Shown here one piece after another: positions 1 through 7,256 of a stretch of 29,204 nt of DNA. Numbering within the stretch: position 1 is the first letter of the stretch; every line of letters begins with the position of its first letter. The notes beneath the pieces are model-generated. The model was given only the letters and a program-made list of their open reading frames with translations, ran no database searches and was not told the origin of the DNA. The DNA is from CAINDZ01 sp964399195 (GTDB taxonomy: Bacteria; Krumholzibacteriota; Krumholzibacteriia; LZORAL124-64-63), in the NCBI GenBank assembly GCA_964399195.1, contig CAYNPY010000044.1, positions 1 to 29,204 on the forward strand, written 5' to 3'. The translations under genes and the position numbers were made by a program.

Positions 1-50
1 GGGGGGGGGCCCGCCCCCGCGCGGCCCCCCCCCCCCCCCCCCCGCCCCCG
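1..50. other. Low-complexity G/C edge
   Basis: A run of nine G is followed by long C runs. The stretch can be read in frame as the Ala/Pro-rich N-terminal linker of the HtrA gene. Homopolymers of this kind at a contig end are also a common assembly artefact, so base-level accuracy here is doubtful. Confidence 0.6.
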
Positions 51-1442
51 GCCGCGCCGCCGGCCGCGGCGGCCGCCCCGGCCGCTTCGGCCGCCGGCGC
101 GCCCGCCGGCGAGCTGCGCTCGTACGCCGATGTCGCCGCGCTGACGATGCCCGCGGTGGTCAACATCGCCACCGACAAGGCGGTCGACACCTCGTTCCAG
201 CACCCGTTCCTGGAAGACCCCATGTTCCGGCGCTTCTTCAACATGCCGGACGACGAGAACCACCGCGGCCAGGAGCGCGTCGAGCGCTCGATGGGCTCGG
301 GCATCGTCATTTCCCAGGACGGGTACATCCTGACCAACAACCATGTGGTCGAGAACGCCACCAAGATCAAGGTCACCTTCGAGGGCGACCGCGAGTACGA
401 GGCGAAGATCATCGGCACCGACCCGCCGACGGACGTGGCCCTGCTGAAGATCGAGGCCAAGGGCCTGCCGACGATCGAAGTGGCCGACAGCGCGAAACTG
501 CGCATCGGCGACCAGGTCATGGCCATCGGCAACCCGTTCGGCGTGGGCCAGACCATCACGATGGGCATCGTCAGCGCGATGGGCCGCAACATCGGCCTGA
601 CCGCGTACGCCGACTTCATCCAGACCGACGCCTCGATCAACCCCGGCAACAGCGGCGGCGCGCTGGTCAACATGGACGGCAAGCTGGTGGGCATGAACTC
701 GGCCATCCTCAGCCGCAGCGGCGGCAGCATGGGCATCGGGTTCGCCATCCCCTCCAGCATGGCGATGAAGGTCGTCGAATCGCTCAAGACCGACGGCGAG
801 GTCAAGCGCGCGTACCTGGGCGTGCTGCCGCAGGAAGTGGACCAGTCGCTGGCCGACTACTACGGCCTGGACAAGCCCAAGGGCGTGCTGGTGGCGCAGG
901 TCAACGACGACACCCCGGCCGCGGCCGCGGGCCTCAAGGAAGGCGACATCATCCTGTCGGTCGACGGCAAGCCCATCAACTCGCCCAACGCGCTGCGCAA
1001 CCTGATCAGCCTGTCGGACATCGGGCACGCCGCGCGCGTGCAGGTGCTGCGCGACGGCAAGGAGCGCGACATCACGGTCAAGCTGGGCCGGCTGCCGGAC
1101 GCAGAGATCGCGGGCAACGCCCCGGCCGCGCGCCCGGAGACCCGCGACGAGGACAAGACGCTGGCCGGCGTGACGGTGCGCCCGCTGACCGACCGCGTCC
1201 GGGCGACCAACCGCCTGCCCGACACGGTCAACGGCCTGGTGGTCACCGCGGTGACGCCGACCAGCAACGCCGCGGGCGAGGGCCTGCAGGAGGGCGACAT
1301 CATCGTCGAGGTCAACCGCCAGCCGGTCACCACGCTGGCCGAATTTCAGGCCGCGCTGGCCCGCACCCCGGACCGTCCGGTGTTCATGCGGGTCTACAAG
1401 CCGCGCGCGCAGCAGAGCGTGTTCCTGGCGGTGCCGCGCTAG
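3..1442 (+). CDS. HtrA/DegP (Do family) periplasmic serine endoprotease, 5' partial
   Basis: Envelope serine protease and chaperone that degrades misfolded periplasmic proteins. The reading frame is open to the window edge. Residues encoded upstream of the ATG at 147 (SYADVAALTMPAVVNIA) match the start of the mature HtrA domain and are preceded by an Ala/Pro-rich linker, so the true start lies in or before the low-complexity edge. Counted from the ATG at 147, the catalytic triad is His66 (TNNHVV), Asp96 (DVALLKI) and Ser169 (NPGNSGGAL). Two PDZ domains follow, at roughly residues 215-315 and 335-425, which is the DegP/DegQ arrangement rather than the one-PDZ DegS type. A rho-independent terminator follows the stop. 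The family call is secure; DegP cannot be separated from DegQ here. Confidence 0.95.
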   Translation, partial: GGARPRAAPPPPPPPPAAPPAAAAAPAASAAGAPAGELRSYADVAALTMPAVVNIATDKAVDTSFQHPFLEDPMFRRFFNMPDDENHRGQERVERSMGSGIVISQDGYILTNNHVVENATKIKVTFEGDREYEAKIIGTDPPTDVALLKIEAKGLPTIEVADSAKLRIGDQVMAIGNPFGVGQTITMGIVSAMGRNIGLTAYADFIQTDASINPGNSGGALVNMDGKLVGMNSAILSRSGGSMGIGFAIPSSMAMKVVESLKTDGEVKRAYLGVLPQEVDQSLADYYGLDKPKGVLVAQVNDDTPAAAAGLKEGDIILSVDGKPINSPNALRNLISLSDIGHAARVQVLRDGKERDITVKLGRLPDAEIAGNAPAARPETRDEDKTLAGVTVRPLTDRVRATNRLPDTVNGLVVTAVTPTSNAAGEGLQEGDIIVEVNRQPVTTLAEFQAALARTPDRPVFMRVYKPRAQQSVFLAVPR

Positions 1443-1487
1443 GGCGCCGCGAAAGGGACAGGCCCCGGCGGTCGTCTCCCTGGGGTC

Positions 1488-1526
1488 GCGGGCCCGCACT
1501 GGTGACGGTGCGGGCCCGCAGTTTTT
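1488..1526 (+). terminator. Rho-independent terminator of htrA
   Basis: The 12-bp arm GCGGGCCCGCAC (1488-1499) pairs perfectly with GTGCGGGCCCGC (1508-1519) across an 8-nt loop. It is followed by AG and five T (1522-1526). It begins 45 bp after the htrA stop and is the clearest intrinsic terminator in the window. Confidence 0.93.
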
Positions 1527-1644
1527 GTCTGCCCGGTGGGATGGGGTGTGGCGACGACCAAGACGATGCGGCGCGAGCTGGATCGGCGTGTGCGGGAGGC
1601 GCGACAGGTGCAGCGGGCGCAGCGGGCCGGCAAGCGGCGGTCAG

Positions 1645-1658
1645 TTGCGCCGGCGCAA
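1645..1658. repeat. P1 palindrome, copy 1
   Basis: Exact TTGCGCCGGCGCAA, in the spacer after htrA. Its right arm runs directly into a 14-bp tandem repeat. Confidence 0.9.
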
Positions 1659-1711
1659 GTCGGGGCAAGCAAGTCGGAACGGGCAAGTCTGGACCGGCAA
1701 GTATGGGCGGG
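1656..1711 (+). repeat. 14-bp tandem repeat, four units
   Basis: CAAGT begins at 1656, 1670, 1684 and 1698, an exact 14-nt period. The units are CAAGTCGGGGCAAG, CAAGTCGGAACGGG, CAAGTCTGGACCGG and CAAGTATGGGCGGG. The first unit starts inside the right arm of P1 copy 1. Confidence 0.8.
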
Positions 1712-1854
1712 CTGGAGATCCGCGGCAGGTCGCACCACGCCACGAGTCCGGCATACTGTATACCAAAAATCAACCAACATGCTTGACTTGCGGTTGCGCC
1801 ATATTTTCGCTATTATTTCGCCATCGCCAATAGCGAGCCTTCCTCCCCGAAAGG

Positions 1855-2441
1855 CTGACCTTCAAGCCCACCCTGAACCTGCCCGCATTCGTCCCCGGCC
1901 TGCCCGCCGCGCAGGTCGACGCCTCCTTGCGCCAGGCCCACCGGGCCCGCGAATGCGCCGTGCTGTGGTTCGCCGAAGTGGCGCGCCGCGCGCTCTACCA
2001 GCAACTCGGCCACGCCAGCCTCCAGCTCTGCGCCACCCGTGAGCTGGGCTTCAGCGACAACCGCTACCACCAGTTCAAACGGCTGGCCGATGACCTCGAT
2101 CGGTTGCCGACCCTGCGCGAGGCCGTCGCCGCGGGCCAGATCGGCTGGACCAAAGCGCAGCAGGTGGCGCGCGTGGCGGCCGAAGCGACGCAGGCCGCGT
2201 GGGTCGCGAAGGCGGCGACGACCGGGCGGCGGGAGTTGGAGCGGCAGGCGCGGCGGGCCGGCAGGCCGGCAGGCCGCGGGCAGTTGCGCCGGCGCAACTG
2301 GCGGCGCTGGCCTGCGACGCACGCGCAGGGAGGGGGACCAACCGGGCGGAGAACCTGGTCATGTTGTGCAGCCGGTGTCATGGGTTCGTGCATGAGCGGG
2401 GTGGGGGTGGAACACCCAAATTCAGGCATGGTCCTTTCTGA
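1855..2441 (+). pseudogene. Decayed DUF222-type HNH endonuclease
   Basis: The frame open from about 1834 encodes a DUF222-like N-terminal region (for example LWFAEVARRALYQQLGHASLQ, then GQIGWTKAQQVARVA and GRRELERQARRAG). This frame then degenerates. A different frame at about 2310-2441 encodes GTNRAENLVMLCSRCHGFVHE, the distal half of an HNH motif with its N, Cys-x-x-Cys and final H. The first half of the HNH motif and the linker are missing. A P1 palindrome sits exactly between the two remnants. No good start codon is evident (CTG at 1855 and TTG at 1927 are options). Such genes are frequent multicopy accessory genes. The family assignment is from recognition of motifs, not a search. It is probably non-functional. 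Confidence 0.7.
2284..2297. repeat. P1 palindrome, copy 2
   Basis: Exact core, extended to a perfect 20-bp palindrome CAGTTGCGCCGGCGCAACTG at 2281-2300. It lies at the junction between the two remnants of the HNH pseudogene. Confidence 0.92.
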
Positions 2442-2530
2442 TGGATCCAATGCCGCACGAACGAGAACAGCGACGCAAAGGGCGGTCGCCGGGGCCGTGG
2501 CACGAAATACCGACCATCAGGGGATCTCAC

Positions 2531-4504
2531 ATGTGTGCCCGGGACCGTCAGCCACCCGCGACAGACAGCACCTCCAGCGGCGCCGCGGATGACCTGTTCC
2601 GTCGGATTGTCGCGATCGTCGACGATGCCCGCGGGAGGGTGACGAGGGCTCTGAATTCGTCCATGGTCCTGGCCTATTGGGAGATCGGGCGGCAGATCGT
2701 TGATGTGGAGCAGCGGGGCGATCAGCGTGCCGGCTACGGAGAGCGCGTACTGGTGCACCTCTCCGACCGCCTGACCCGGTGCTTCGGCAGGGGGTACAGC
2801 CTGCCGAATCTCAAGCGGATGCGGAGTTTCTTTCTGGCCTATTCGGGCAACCCCGAAATCGGGGCGGCGTCTGATGACAATCAAGCTCAACAAATTGGCT
2901 CGACACCGTTGAGCCAATTGCCCGCACATTCGCAACCAACATTCCGAAAAGAACTTAGCTGGTCACACTACGCCCTGCTCATGACACTCTCAACTCCGTC
3001 ACTGCGCGCCTTCTACGAAGCCGAAGCCGCCCGCGAGGGCTGGTCCTGCCGCGAACTCGAACGCCAGATCGCTTCCCGCCTGTACGAGCGGATGGCTGCC
3101 AGTCGTGAGAAAGACGATGTCCTCGCGTTCGCCCACCAGGGCCAGGAGGTCAGCAAGCCGCAGGATATTGTGAAGGATCCGCTCGTTCTCGAATTCCTCG
3201 GTCTGACCGACCGTCCCCACTGGCGCGAACGCGACCTGGAACAGGCGATCATCGACCATCTCCAGGAGTTCATGCTCGAACTGGGCAAGGGGTTCAGCTT
3301 CGTCGCGCGGCAGAAGCGCATCACGCTCGACGGCGACCACTTCTTCGTCGATCTCGTGTTCTACAACCGGCTGCTGCGCTGCTTCGTGTTGATCGACCTG
3401 AAGCTCGGGAAGCTCAGTCACCGCGACCTCGGTCAGTTACAGATGTATATGAACTGGTACGACCGCACCCAGCGCGAAGCCCACGAGGAGCCGACCGTCG
3501 GCATCGCGCTGTGCTCGCGCAAGAACGACGCCGTGGTGCGCATGACGCTGCCCGAAGGCGAGAAGCGGGTCGTGGCGGCGCGGTACGAGTTGCTGCTGCC
3601 ATCGCACCGCGGCCGCGACTCAGCGTTTCAAGAACGCCCCCACCGTCTCCCCCAACAACTTGTTGAACCCCTCCGGGTCCTCCCTCATCAGGAAGTGCCC
3701 GCGCCCGGCCATCACGCGCAGCTGGTAGCCGGGCACCAGGGCCTTGATCGGCTCGGCCTGCGTGGGCTGCATGTCGGCGTTGATGCACATCAGGGGGGCC
3801 TTCAGCAGCGGCAGGCGCTCGGTGGTGCGGTTGCCGAGCCAGTGCAGCAGCTCGCGCATCGCGCTCAGGCCCACCGCGGGCGGCGCCGAGGCCATGTCGG
3901 CGGCGATGCCGGCGGCCAGCGCGCTGTCGGCGCCGGCCGGGAAGAAGTGGCCGACCCAGGCGGTCACGCGCGGCACGAAGTCCGCCTCGAAGGTGGACAC
4001 GAAGACGTCGATGCTCTCGGGCGGCAGCTTCAGGTTCACGTTCTGGAAGTTGTCGACGCCGACCAGGCCGAGCACGCGATCGGGCGCCGCCAGCGCCGCC
4101 TCGACGATGACCGCACCGCCCATCGAGTGGCCCACCAGCACGGCGTCCTTCAGGTCCAGCTTCGCCAGCACGGCGGCGACGTCGGCGCCGAACGCCTCCA
4201 TCGTGTAGACCTTGCGCTCCTGGCCGGAGGCGCCGTGCCCGGCCAGGTCGATCGCGACCACGCGGTGCGTCGGCGCGAAGTGCGCGACCTGCGCGTCCCA
4301 GTACGAGGCGTCGCAGCTCCAGCCGTGCACGAAGACCAGCGCCGGCGAGCCCTGGCCCTGGTCGGTGAAGTGGATGGCGACGCCGTCGGGGGCGGTGGCG
4401 GTGCCGGCGGCGGCGGGCGCGGCCAGCAGCAGCAGCGCGGCGGCGGCGCAGGTCAACGAGGCGATGGTCAGGCGCATGGCAGCCGGTCCTTTCGGGTCGG
4501 GTGA
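2531..4504 (+). CDS. YhcG/DUF1016 PDDEXK-family nuclease with lost C-terminus
   Basis: The N-terminal DUF1016 helical domain (about residues 15-200; LAYWEIGRQIV, GYSLPNLKRMRSFF, ELSWSHYALLM) is followed by a PDDEXK-like core (about 215-357) with FFVDLVFYNR and LIDLKLGKL; Asp274, Asp289 and Lys291 are the likely catalytic residues. The ATG at 2531 is preferred because AGGGG lies 7 nt before it; an in-frame ATG at 2441 has no such site. Homology ends at about residue 357 (RYELLLPS, near 3600), where relatives end within a few tens of residues. Here no stop follows, and the frame runs another 300 codons antisense through the alpha/beta hydrolase gene to 4504. Those residues look like translated antisense. 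The gene is probably 3'-truncated by a rearrangement at about 3600-3620. Members occur singly or near restriction and defence loci; no partner is visible here. Confidence 0.8.
   Translation: MCARDRQPPATDSTSSGAADDLFRRIVAIVDDARGRVTRALNSSMVLAYWEIGRQIVDVEQRGDQRAGYGERVLVHLSDRLTRCFGRGYSLPNLKRMRSFFLAYSGNPEIGAASDDNQAQQIGSTPLSQLPAHSQPTFRKELSWSHYALLMTLSTPSLRAFYEAEAAREGWSCRELERQIASRLYERMAASREKDDVLAFAHQGQEVSKPQDIVKDPLVLEFLGLTDRPHWRERDLEQAIIDHLQEFMLELGKGFSFVARQKRITLDGDHFFVDLVFYNRLLRCFVLIDLKLGKLSHRDLGQLQMYMNWYDRTQREAHEEPTVGIALCSRKNDAVVRMTLPEGEKRVVAARYELLLPSHRGRDSAFQERPHRLPQQLVEPLRVLPHQEVPAPGHHAQLVAGHQGLDRLGLRGLHVGVDAHQGGLQQRQALGGAVAEPVQQLAHRAQAHRGRRRGHVGGDAGGQRAVGAGREEVADPGGHARHEVRLEGGHEDVDALGRQLQVHVLEVVDADQAEHAIGRRQRRLDDDRTAHRVAHQHGVLQVQLRQHGGDVGAERLHRVDLALLAGGAVPGQVDRDHAVRRREVRDLRVPVRGVAAPAVHEDQRRRALALVGEVDGDAVGGGGGAGGGGRGQQQQRGGGAGQRGDGQAHGSRSFRVG
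3620..4477 (-). CDS. Secreted alpha/beta-fold hydrolase
   Basis: 285 aa. An N-terminal signal peptide (about residues 1-24, hydrophobic and Ala/Leu-rich) predicts export. The alpha/beta-hydrolase core shows the oxyanion HGW at 51-53, the nucleophile elbow GHSMGG with Ser118, a probable acid Asp235, and the catalytic His261 (GRGHFLM). Substrate cannot be assigned; the form is that of epoxide-hydrolase or lipase-like esterases. It lies 43 bp after the SRPBCC gene on the same strand, probably as the last gene of the operon starting at 7137. Its 3' end abuts the truncated YhcG gene, which reads convergently over it. Confidence 0.88.
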   Translation of the reverse strand: MRLTIASLTCAAAALLLLAAPAAAGTATAPDGVAIHFTDQGQGSPALVFVHGWSCDASYWDAQVAHFAPTHRVVAIDLAGHGASGQERKVYTMEAFGADVAAVLAKLDLKDAVLVGHSMGGAVIVEAALAAPDRVLGLVGVDNFQNVNLKLPPESIDVFVSTFEADFVPRVTAWVGHFFPAGADSALAAGIAADMASAPPAVGLSAMRELLHWLGNRTTERLPLLKAPLMCINADMQPTQAEPIKALVPGYQLRVMAGRGHFLMREDPEGFNKLLGETVGAFLKR

Positions 4505-4520
4505 ACGGTTCGGGGGCGAG

Positions 4521-5063
4521 CTACTTCGCGCCGCCCTCGAGGTGCCGCTTCATCATCGGGAGCACGCGGCCCCACGCCTGGTCGAAGTACGCGTACGTCG
4601 TGTCCCAGTCGGCGCCCTCGCCGAAGCCCAGGTGGGTCAGGCGCAGGCGCGTAGCCGCCTCGCCCAGCGCCTCGGTCTCGACGACCACCCAGGTGCGGCG
4701 TTCGCGGGTGGCCTGGCCCGGCGGCGCGTTCCAGGTGAAGCTCACCATGCGGCCCGGGATGTAGCTGAGCACCTGGCAGCCGTTGCTGCCGATCTTGCCG
4801 TCGAACAGCCACTCGTAGCGGCCGCCGATCTCCAGGTCGATGTTGGCGCGGCTGTCGGGGCCCATCAACTGCTGCCAGGCGGCCGCGTCGGTCCACAGCG
4901 CCCAGGCGGCGGCGGCCGGGGCGGCGATCTCGATCTCCTTCGTGAACGAGCGCGGCGCCGGGCCGCGGCCGTCGAAGAGGTCGCTGGCGATGGGCGCGGC
5001 AGGCGCGGCGGCGGGCAGCGCAGCCGCCAGCGCCAGTGCGCACAGGGTCTGGAACGGTCGCAT
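4521..5063 (-). CDS. Secreted SRPBCC (AHSA1-like) domain protein
   Basis: 180 aa. The start is the ATG at 5063, preceded by GGGAG at suitable spacing. A signal peptide covers about residues 1-22. The remainder is a single SRPBCC/START-like domain: EIEIAAPAAAAWALWTD, then GGRYEWLFDGKIG, then VLSYIPGRMVSFTW and WVVVETEALG. The fold forms a hydrophobic ligand cavity; AHSA1-like members are usually cytoplasmic, so the signal peptide is noteworthy. It lies between the AtpZ-like gene (26 bp upstream) and the alpha/beta hydrolase (43 bp downstream). Function unknown. Confidence 0.85.
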   Translation of the reverse strand: MRPFQTLCALALAAALPAAAPAAPIASDLFDGRGPAPRSFTKEIEIAAPAAAAWALWTDAAAWQQLMGPDSRANIDLEIGGRYEWLFDGKIGSNGCQVLSYIPGRMVSFTWNAPPGQATRERRTWVVVETEALGEAATRLRLTHLGFGEGADWDTTYAYFDQAWGRVLPMMKRHLEGGAK

Positions 5064-5089
5064 CGGAACTCCCTCGTCGTGCGGATGGT

Positions 5090-5497
5090 TCAAGACGGAT
5101 CCTGCGGCCGCGGCTTCTCGCCGCGCTCCTTCAGGATCAGGTACACCTGGCGGAACGCCGCCAGCATCCCCCACAGCATCCCCGCCAGCGACGGCCACGG
5201 CTTGCCGCCGAAGACGCGCTCGGCCCCCAGACCCAGCAGGTAGCCGATGGCCGGGCCCACGATCATCATCATCGGGATGATCGTGTAGATGCCGATCTCG
5301 CGCGCGCGGCGGCCGGTCTCCGCACCCGGCTTCAGGCCCGGCAGCGGCAGGCCGCCCGCGCCGCGGGCGCGCTCGCGGCGGTCGCGCTGCAGGCGGCGGC
5401 GCAGGTCGTCCACGCGGGCGGGGTCGGGCGGCTCGGGCAGTTCGCGGCGGCCGCCGTCGCCATGAGGCGTGTCCTGCGGTCGCTCGTCGCCCGTCAT
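5090..5497 (-). CDS. AtpI/AtpZ-like small membrane protein
   Basis: 135 aa. A charged, Arg-rich N-terminal half (residues 1-75, partly helical) precedes two membrane segments, at about 78-98 (IYTIIPMMMIVGPAIGYLLG) and 108-128 (SLAGMLWGMLAAFRQVYLIL). The Gly-rich first helix and a final helix ending FRxxYxxxK match the AtpI/AtpZ (ATPase gene 1) family, which in other bacteria precedes the F0F1 operon and is linked to c-ring assembly or Mg2+/Ca2+ handling. No atp genes are present here. Its ATG overlaps the TGA of the upstream nitroreductase gene (ATGA, 5494-5497), indicating translational coupling. The family call is moderate. Confidence 0.7.
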   Translation of the reverse strand: MTGDERPQDTPHGDGGRRELPEPPDPARVDDLRRRLQRDRRERARGAGGLPLPGLKPGAETGRRAREIGIYTIIPMMMIVGPAIGYLLGLGAERVFGGKPWPSLAGMLWGMLAAFRQVYLILKERGEKPRPQDPS

Positions 5498-7137
5498 CGA
5501 TCCGCCCCCTCCGCCCGTTCCGCGTACGCCGGCTCCGACTGGAGCCGCGGGTCGTCCACCGCCCCGCCCACGGTGAAATGGTAGAGGCTCTGCCAGCGGC
5601 GGTCCACCAATCCCAGCGCGCGGTGCACCTCGTCGTCGAAGAAGCAGCCGATGCCGGTGCCGCGCACGCCGGCCGCCTCGGCCTCCAGGTAGAGCAGCTG
5701 GCCGACGGCGCCGGTCTCCTGGAACAGGCGGGCCCAGGCCGGGGCGCCGCGCGCGGCCAGCGCCGGCTCGAAGCGCGCCAGCAGGCCGGCGCTGAACACG
5801 CCGTCGGCGGCGATGTCCTGCCCGCAGCTGACCTGACGGGCCGCCTCGCGCAGGTCGCCGGTGCCCAGCCGGAACAGGGGCAGCGAGGGCGGCACGCCGG
5901 CCGGCCGCTCCCAGGCGAAGTCGGCGCGCAGGGCCGCGCGCAGGTCCGGCTCGTGGTCGGCGGCGCGGCACAGGACGTACAGGCCGGGCGCAAGGTCATC
6001 AACGCGATGCACCAGCAGGACCAGCGAGACGTCCACGTCGGGGCCGACCGCGCGCAGGGCGGGGTCGGCGGCGGCCGGCAGCAGCGCCGCGAGCAGGCGG
6101 CAGAACGCCGGCAGGTCCAGCGTGGTGCGGCCGTCCATGGCCACCGCGCTGCGGCGGCCGCGGATCAGGGCGCCGGCTGGGAGCGGACGGTCGGCAGCGG
6201 CGCCGTCGGTTGCGCCGGCGCAAGCGCCGGCGGCGGCCGGCGCCTCCCACGTCGAGCCCGCCGGCTCGGCCACCGCCCGGGCCGCCGCGGCGACCAGCGG
6301 CCAGTCGTGATGCTCCGGGCTCAGCCGGTTGGCCTGGCCCAGCCAGTGGGCGGGCGCCGGCGGCTTGCCGCGCAGCCGCCCGCCGGGCCAGGGGCCGGGC
6401 ACGACCGCCAGCAGGGCTTCGGCGTGCTCGAACTCGGGGTGGTCGCCGGTGTCCAGGCCCAGCAGCGCCGCCAGTTCGGCCGTGCCCACGCCCTCGAGCC
6501 GGCGCGCGGTCCAGCCCAGGCGCGCGGCGGCCAGGCCCAGGGCGGCCAGCGCGTGGCCGGCGTCGTGCTGGCAGTAGCGGAAGGCGCGCTCGCCGTACTT
6601 CCAGGCCTCGCGCCAGGGGATCGACGTCACCGCCAGCAGGAACGAGCCTGCCGGCAGGCCCAGGGCCGCGGGGTCGAAACCAACGCCCCACCGGCCGCGC
6701 AGTTCCAGGGCGTGGGCGGCCGGCGCGTAGTGGTGGACGCCCTGCGCGTCGAGGAGCCAGCCCTCGGTCGGGTGCAGGTTGCCGCTGGAGGGGTTGACCC
6801 GCAGGGCCCAGCGCGAGACGACCCGGCCGCCGGGGCCCCGCACCTGCTTCCAGGCCGACAGCGCCAGGCTGTGGTAGAGGAAATCGCCCAGGGAGGCGTC
6901 GTCGACCGGCGCCGGGGCGCCGGGGACCCGCCCGGCCCGCACGGCGTCCCAGGCGGGGTCCGCGCCCCCGGTGGGCAGGGGCAACGGCCGCACGGGGGCC
7001 CCCGCGTAGCGCCGGAACGGGTCGGGCTGGTTGGCCCAGTCCAGCCAGCCCAGGGAGCGGGCATAGCGGCGGACGTGGTGCTTGGTGGCCTCGTGGTAGG
7101 CCTCAATGGCCGCCGTTTCCGCGTCGTTTCCCGCCAA
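5494..7137 (-). CDS. SagB-type tandem nitroreductase-fold dehydrogenase
   Basis: 547 aa, two nitroreductase-like domains. The first (about residues 85-290) has RVNPSSGNLHPTEGWLL, the SagB-type signature (RxxPSxGxxHPxE), and AFRYCQHDAGHALAALGLAAARLG. The second (about 315-540) has RRSAVAMDG, FQETGAVGQLLYLEAEAAG and GTGIGCFFDDEVHRALGL. SagB-type proteins are FMN-dependent oxidases; some oxidise azolines in RiPP biosynthesis, but two-domain stand-alone forms also exist. No YcaO or precursor gene is seen here. The start is a TTG at 7137 with AAGGGG 9 nt upstream. The P1 palindrome at 6210-6223 is read in frame as part of GACAGAT in the interdomain linker (about residue 305). First gene of a four-gene minus-strand set. 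Confidence 0.85.
   Translation of the reverse strand: MAGNDAETAAIEAYHEATKHHVRRYARSLGWLDWANQPDPFRRYAGAPVRPLPLPTGGADPAWDAVRAGRVPGAPAPVDDASLGDFLYHSLALSAWKQVRGPGGRVVSRWALRVNPSSGNLHPTEGWLLDAQGVHHYAPAAHALELRGRWGVGFDPAALGLPAGSFLLAVTSIPWREAWKYGERAFRYCQHDAGHALAALGLAAARLGWTARRLEGVGTAELAALLGLDTGDHPEFEHAEALLAVVPGPWPGGRLRGKPPAPAHWLGQANRLSPEHHDWPLVAAAARAVAEPAGSTWEAPAAAGACAGATDGAAADRPLPAGALIRGRRSAVAMDGRTTLDLPAFCRLLAALLPAAADPALRAVGPDVDVSLVLLVHRVDDLAPGLYVLCRAADHEPDLRAALRADFAWERPAGVPPSLPLFRLGTGDLREAARQVSCGQDIAADGVFSAGLLARFEPALAARGAPAWARLFQETGAVGQLLYLEAEAAGVRGTGIGCFFDDEVHRALGLVDRRWQSLYHFTVGGAVDDPRLQSEPAYAERAEGADR
6210..6223. repeat. P1 palindrome, copy 3 (inside coding sequence)
   Basis: Exact core. It lies in the Ala/Gly-rich linker between the two domains of the SagB-type gene and leaves the frame open. 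Confidence 0.9.
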
Positions 7138-7256
7138 TGCCCGCCACCCCTTCCGGCCGCCTCAGCGGACCCGCCGGCCAAATAAATAGGGTAAAACCGC
7201 CGGCTTTCCGGCCGATCCCTTGGCCCGAACCGTGACGGACCCGGGGAGGGGCCTGC

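Larger units (their letters stand above)
1527..1854. other. Gene-poor accessory spacer
   Basis: No convincing intact gene. The stretch at about 1568-1640 translates in frame with the ATG at 1536 as RRELDRRVREARQ, which resembles the RRELERQARRAG segment of the DUF222-HNH relic further on and may be a second scrap of such a gene. The spacer also holds a P1 palindrome, a 14-bp tandem array, and an AT-rich patch (about 1750-1832). That patch contains a TTGACT at 1783 and a TATTAT at 1811, which are 22 bp apart and therefore too far apart for a normal promoter. Confidence 0.5.

Noticed and set aside
1783..1816. TTGACT ... TATTAT as a promoter
   Set aside because: The 22-bp spacing is too long for a standard sigma-70 promoter and the gene downstream is a relic.
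1855..3610. Active defence island
   Set aside because: The HNH gene is broken and the YhcG gene is truncated. No restriction, toxin-antitoxin or CRISPR partner is present.
5494..7137. RiPP (azoline) biosynthetic cluster
   Set aside because: Only the SagB-type oxidoreductase is present; no YcaO cyclodehydratase, precursor peptide or dedicated transporter was found.
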